Positions 5,579-7,608 of a stretch of 7,608 nt of DNA are shown here, one piece after another. Numbering within the stretch: the stretch's first letter is position 1; each line of letters starts with the position of its first letter. The notes beneath the pieces were generated by a model, which ran no database searches, was not told where the DNA came from, and saw only the letters and a program-made list of their open reading frames with translations. This DNA comes from an uncultured Bacteroidota bacterium (GTDB lineage Bacteria; Bacteroidota; Bacteroidia; Bacteroidales; VadinHA17), in the NCBI GenBank assembly GCA_903865465.1, contig CAIPJU010000312.1, positions 1 to 7,608 of the forward strand. The letters run 5' to 3'. The position numbers and the translations under genes were made by a program.

Positions 5579-7177
5579 CTAATCCTCCATTCTTTTTACC
5601 TCCACCCTGCGATTAACTGATCTTGCTTTCTCATCATTCGAATCTATCAGGGGCTGACTCTTCCCGAATCCCTTATACTGCATTCGCGAGGCTTGAATAC
5701 CTTTATTTACCAGCCAGTCATAAACCGATTTTGCCCGTTTTAGTGAGAGATTGTTATTGTATTCTTCGGTTCCGATATTATCGGTATGGCCATCTATTCT
5801 GAATCGCAGGTCGGGGTTGCTGGTTAGAAATTGATAAAAGGTGTTTAACTCAGCCTCTGAAGATTCAAGGAGTATATAACTATCGAAATCAAACCGGATG
5901 TTGTTAAGCACCACGGACATGCCTTCCTGTAAAGGGTTAAAATATTTCAGCCGATTTAATCTGGCGCTGTCTGAGTCCGGCGGGTGGACAGGAAGTTTAT
6001 CAATAATTGTCCCGCAATTGCAGCCGGATGAATCATCGATTTCATCAAGTTCAGCTCCTTCAATCAGATAATAGGATGATTTATCAAGGTTAAACCGACT
6101 GTCAGGGAAACTGTCTTTAACCGTTACAGAGAGATCTTCCTTCTTAATGAACCGGCCGATTGTCAAATACATTTCACCTCCATCTGCAGAAAACTGTTTA
6201 CAAAGAGTCACAAATGATTTTGATTCTGTAGGTAAATATGAAAAACTAACCTGTGGAGAAAAGGTATCTTCATTCTCATTATTAACCTGGATAGGTGCTG
6301 CGGAAAAATTACAGGCAAGCCTGTTTACAAGGTATTTTGTAAATTTCGTGGAGTTAATCGAAATCTTAAAGCAATATTTTCTGCCTTTAATCAGAGGCCT
6401 GGTTAATTTCCCCTGGATATACTCAGAATAATCATCGTCATCCTTGAAAAGGGCTATCCCGATGTAGTTGAATTTTTCAGGTAGTTTAGAATCAAAAAGA
6501 GAATTATAATCCAATACATCAATAAACCTGTTATTGCTAATGTAATCAGGAGTGTAATTGCCCGGAGTAGTCCAAAAGGGCACCCAGGCTTCAATCGCGT
6601 CATTCCCATGGTAAATTACCGGGACGGGTTTATAATAATAGAAATCGAAACACGGGTTTATAATCAGATTATTTTGTTTTGTAAGGGGGAACAATAAGGA
6701 TGTATCGGCAACTCCATTCTTGATTGAGATTTTCCCTGCCAGACAGGAATAACAATAGATTTCCCTGTTACACGATTTCAGTCTGCCATCGGCATAATTC
6801 TCTTCCCTGTACCTGATTCCCTGGTAGTTAAAATAGCTCCATAACCCGTCGGGGAGACTTCCCGGATCATTGTCCTTAACAAGCTTATAGTTTTCAATTC
6901 TTTCAACCTGCCCGTTCTGATACCAGTAGTCCCATTCCTTTTCTCTCTTTTCTATTTTGCCAAAATAGAGCTTCTTCTTCAGCACAGTATTATACCGGTA
7001 AACAGGATAAGTGAATGTTGATCCTCTGGATTTAGGTTTCCCGTTGGAATAGTTGGTAGTTACAATTTTATGCTGCCCTGATAAGTTATTCGGAACAGAA
7101 AATAAACCAACAAGAAGAATAAGGAAAAATAAATAAGAGCGTAGGGATATGTAAACTAAAAGCCAGATTTTTTTCAT
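5579..7177 (-). CDS. OmpA-family outer-membrane/cell-wall anchoring protein
   Basis: This 532-residue protein has a long signal sequence (core LFFLILLVGLFSV, 16-28; likely cleavage before Q35). Residues about 40-135 hold MORN-like repeats such as YWYQNGQVERIENYK (84-98) and GLWSYFNYQGIRYREENYAD (111-130). The middle region (about 170-375) starts LIINPCFDFY. It includes WVPFWTTPGNYTPDYI and YIGIALFKDDDDYSEYIQG, features of a probable beta-sandwich domain common in Bacteroidetes OmpA proteins that usually begins NPSFE. A short GCNCG motif lies at 385-389. The C-terminal OmpA domain (about 420-530) is complete: IRFDFDS (427-433), GHTDN with D466, and LSLKRAKSVYDWL with R481. D466 and R481 correspond to the residues that hold diaminopimelate in E. 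coli OmpA, so non-covalent peptidoglycan binding is expected. There is no N-terminal OmpA beta-barrel. The role is inferred as an envelope scaffold or surface-exposed module. The ATG at 7177 leads straight into the signal peptide. Confidence 0.9.
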   Translation of the reverse strand: MKKIWLLVYISLRSYLFFLILLVGLFSVPNNLSGQHKIVTTNYSNGKPKSRGSTFTYPVYRYNTVLKKKLYFGKIEKREKEWDYWYQNGQVERIENYKLVKDNDPGSLPDGLWSYFNYQGIRYREENYADGRLKSCNREIYCYSCLAGKISIKNGVADTSLLFPLTKQNNLIINPCFDFYYYKPVPVIYHGNDAIEAWVPFWTTPGNYTPDYISNNRFIDVLDYNSLFDSKLPEKFNYIGIALFKDDDDYSEYIQGKLTRPLIKGRKYCFKISINSTKFTKYLVNRLACNFSAAPIQVNNENEDTFSPQVSFSYLPTESKSFVTLCKQFSADGGEMYLTIGRFIKKEDLSVTVKDSFPDSRFNLDKSSYYLIEGAELDEIDDSSGCNCGTIIDKLPVHPPDSDSARLNRLKYFNPLQEGMSVVLNNIRFDFDSYILLESSEAELNTFYQFLTSNPDLRFRIDGHTDNIGTEEYNNNLSLKRAKSVYDWLVNKGIQASRMQYKGFGKSQPLIDSNDEKARSVNRRVEVKRMED

Positions 7178-7608
7178 GCCAGCTGTAACAATTGTTTTTC
7201 GGGAATAAGGGTTTGGTCTGACCTTTAACAGAAAACGCGGAATGATGATGAGATATTTTATTTTTTAATGCTGTTTATATTTGCCAGACAAAACATTAAT
7301 CTTAATAAAATGTTAATAGTGTTGATTATCAATAACATAAACATATTAAATGTGCCTGGCCAGACAGGATCGATATACCAGGGAAAGGCTACTTTTATTT
7401 GTCGAGGAACGCCAATACTTTATTAATCATTGAAACCCGTTTATTTGTAAACGGATGGTCAGTCTGCCAAACCAGGTATTCAAAATATGTTTTGTTTTTG
7501 GTCACACGTGTTTTTACAATTAGTTAAATTTGCAGTTGAAAAATGACCTACCCCCGGTACTAAAAGCGGGGTCTTCCGGTACTTCTTAGTTGATAAACTA
7601 GCTAATGC
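7178..7608. other. gene-free right edge, upstream of the OmpA-family gene
   Basis: No complete gene is supported. The first 150 bases next to the OmpA-family start are A/T-rich and probably hold its promoter; no well-spaced boxes were assigned. A perfect 7-bp hairpin, CCGTTTA/TAAACGG (7437-7454, 4-base loop), has no U-run, and on the minus strand it falls inside the short frame at 7395-7505. At the far edge, CCGGTACT occurs twice (7554-7561 and 7576-7583), and CCCCG/CGGGG (7552-7556 and 7567-7571) can form a G/C-only stem. This differs sharply in composition from the A/T-rich DNA beside it. Confidence 0.45.
7395..7505 (-). other. possible short ORF or C-terminal gene remnant
   Basis: A 36-codon frame from GTG (7505) to TAA (7395) has a protein-like composition, containing YFEYLVWQTDHPFTNKR and then VSMINKVLAFLDK. 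The frame is open only a few codons further upstream (to a TAA) and contains no upstream ATG. It may be the tail of a decayed gene or chance. No family was recognised. Confidence 0.2.

Noticed and set aside
5560..5590. Hairpin overlapping the OmpA-family stop codon (GGAG/CTCC) and the nearby GTTAA/TTAAC, as a terminator
   Set aside because: The stems are only 4-5 bp, one overlaps the coding end, and there is no U-run.
6147..6431. 94-codon plus-strand frame within the OmpA-family gene
   Set aside because: It is entirely antisense to a well-supported coding region and has no family resemblance.

Overview
The window looks like chromosomal DNA of a Bacteroidetes bacterium, most likely class Bacteroidia. 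The signs are A/T-rich intergenic DNA, start codons preceded by A-rich stretches instead of strong Shine-Dalgarno motifs, a surface protein with a carboxypeptidase-like regulatory domain, an OmpA-family protein of a Bacteroidetes-type architecture, and a possible TAnnTTTG -7 promoter box. No rRNA, tRNA, CRISPR array or intact transposase gene was recognised. Every supported gene lies on the minus strand, so transcription runs from the right edge to the left.

Right half (7608 to about 3270), in order of transcription: a gene-free stretch; a secreted OmpA-family protein with MORN-like repeats and a central probable beta-sandwich domain (7177-5579); a hotdog-fold acyl-CoA thioesterase whose start is better placed at 5433 than at the upstream TTG; and a secreted protein with an N-terminal carboxypeptidase-like regulatory domain (4858-3269). 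Gaps of about 130-145 bases separate these genes, so they are probably expressed separately. Two encode envelope proteins and one a soluble housekeeping-type enzyme; nothing in the sequence ties them into one pathway.

Left half (about 3270 to 1) is looser and more accessory in character. It has a 10-bp tandem repeat just after the carboxypeptidase-like gene, a small membrane-anchored HNH nuclease-like gene (2900-2598), a frameshifted and truncated remnant of a small secreted-protein gene (2219-1813), two abutting long inverted repeats that share a TGTTAT/ATAACA boundary (1601-1788), and an intact B12-binding-type radical SAM enzyme (1377-52). The inverted repeats resemble dispersed, attC-like or MITE-like elements and are the most interesting non-coding structure here. 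No convincing new multi-gene system is visible. The points worth a second look are the repeat pair with its decayed neighbour, the HNH protein, and the OmpA protein architecture.
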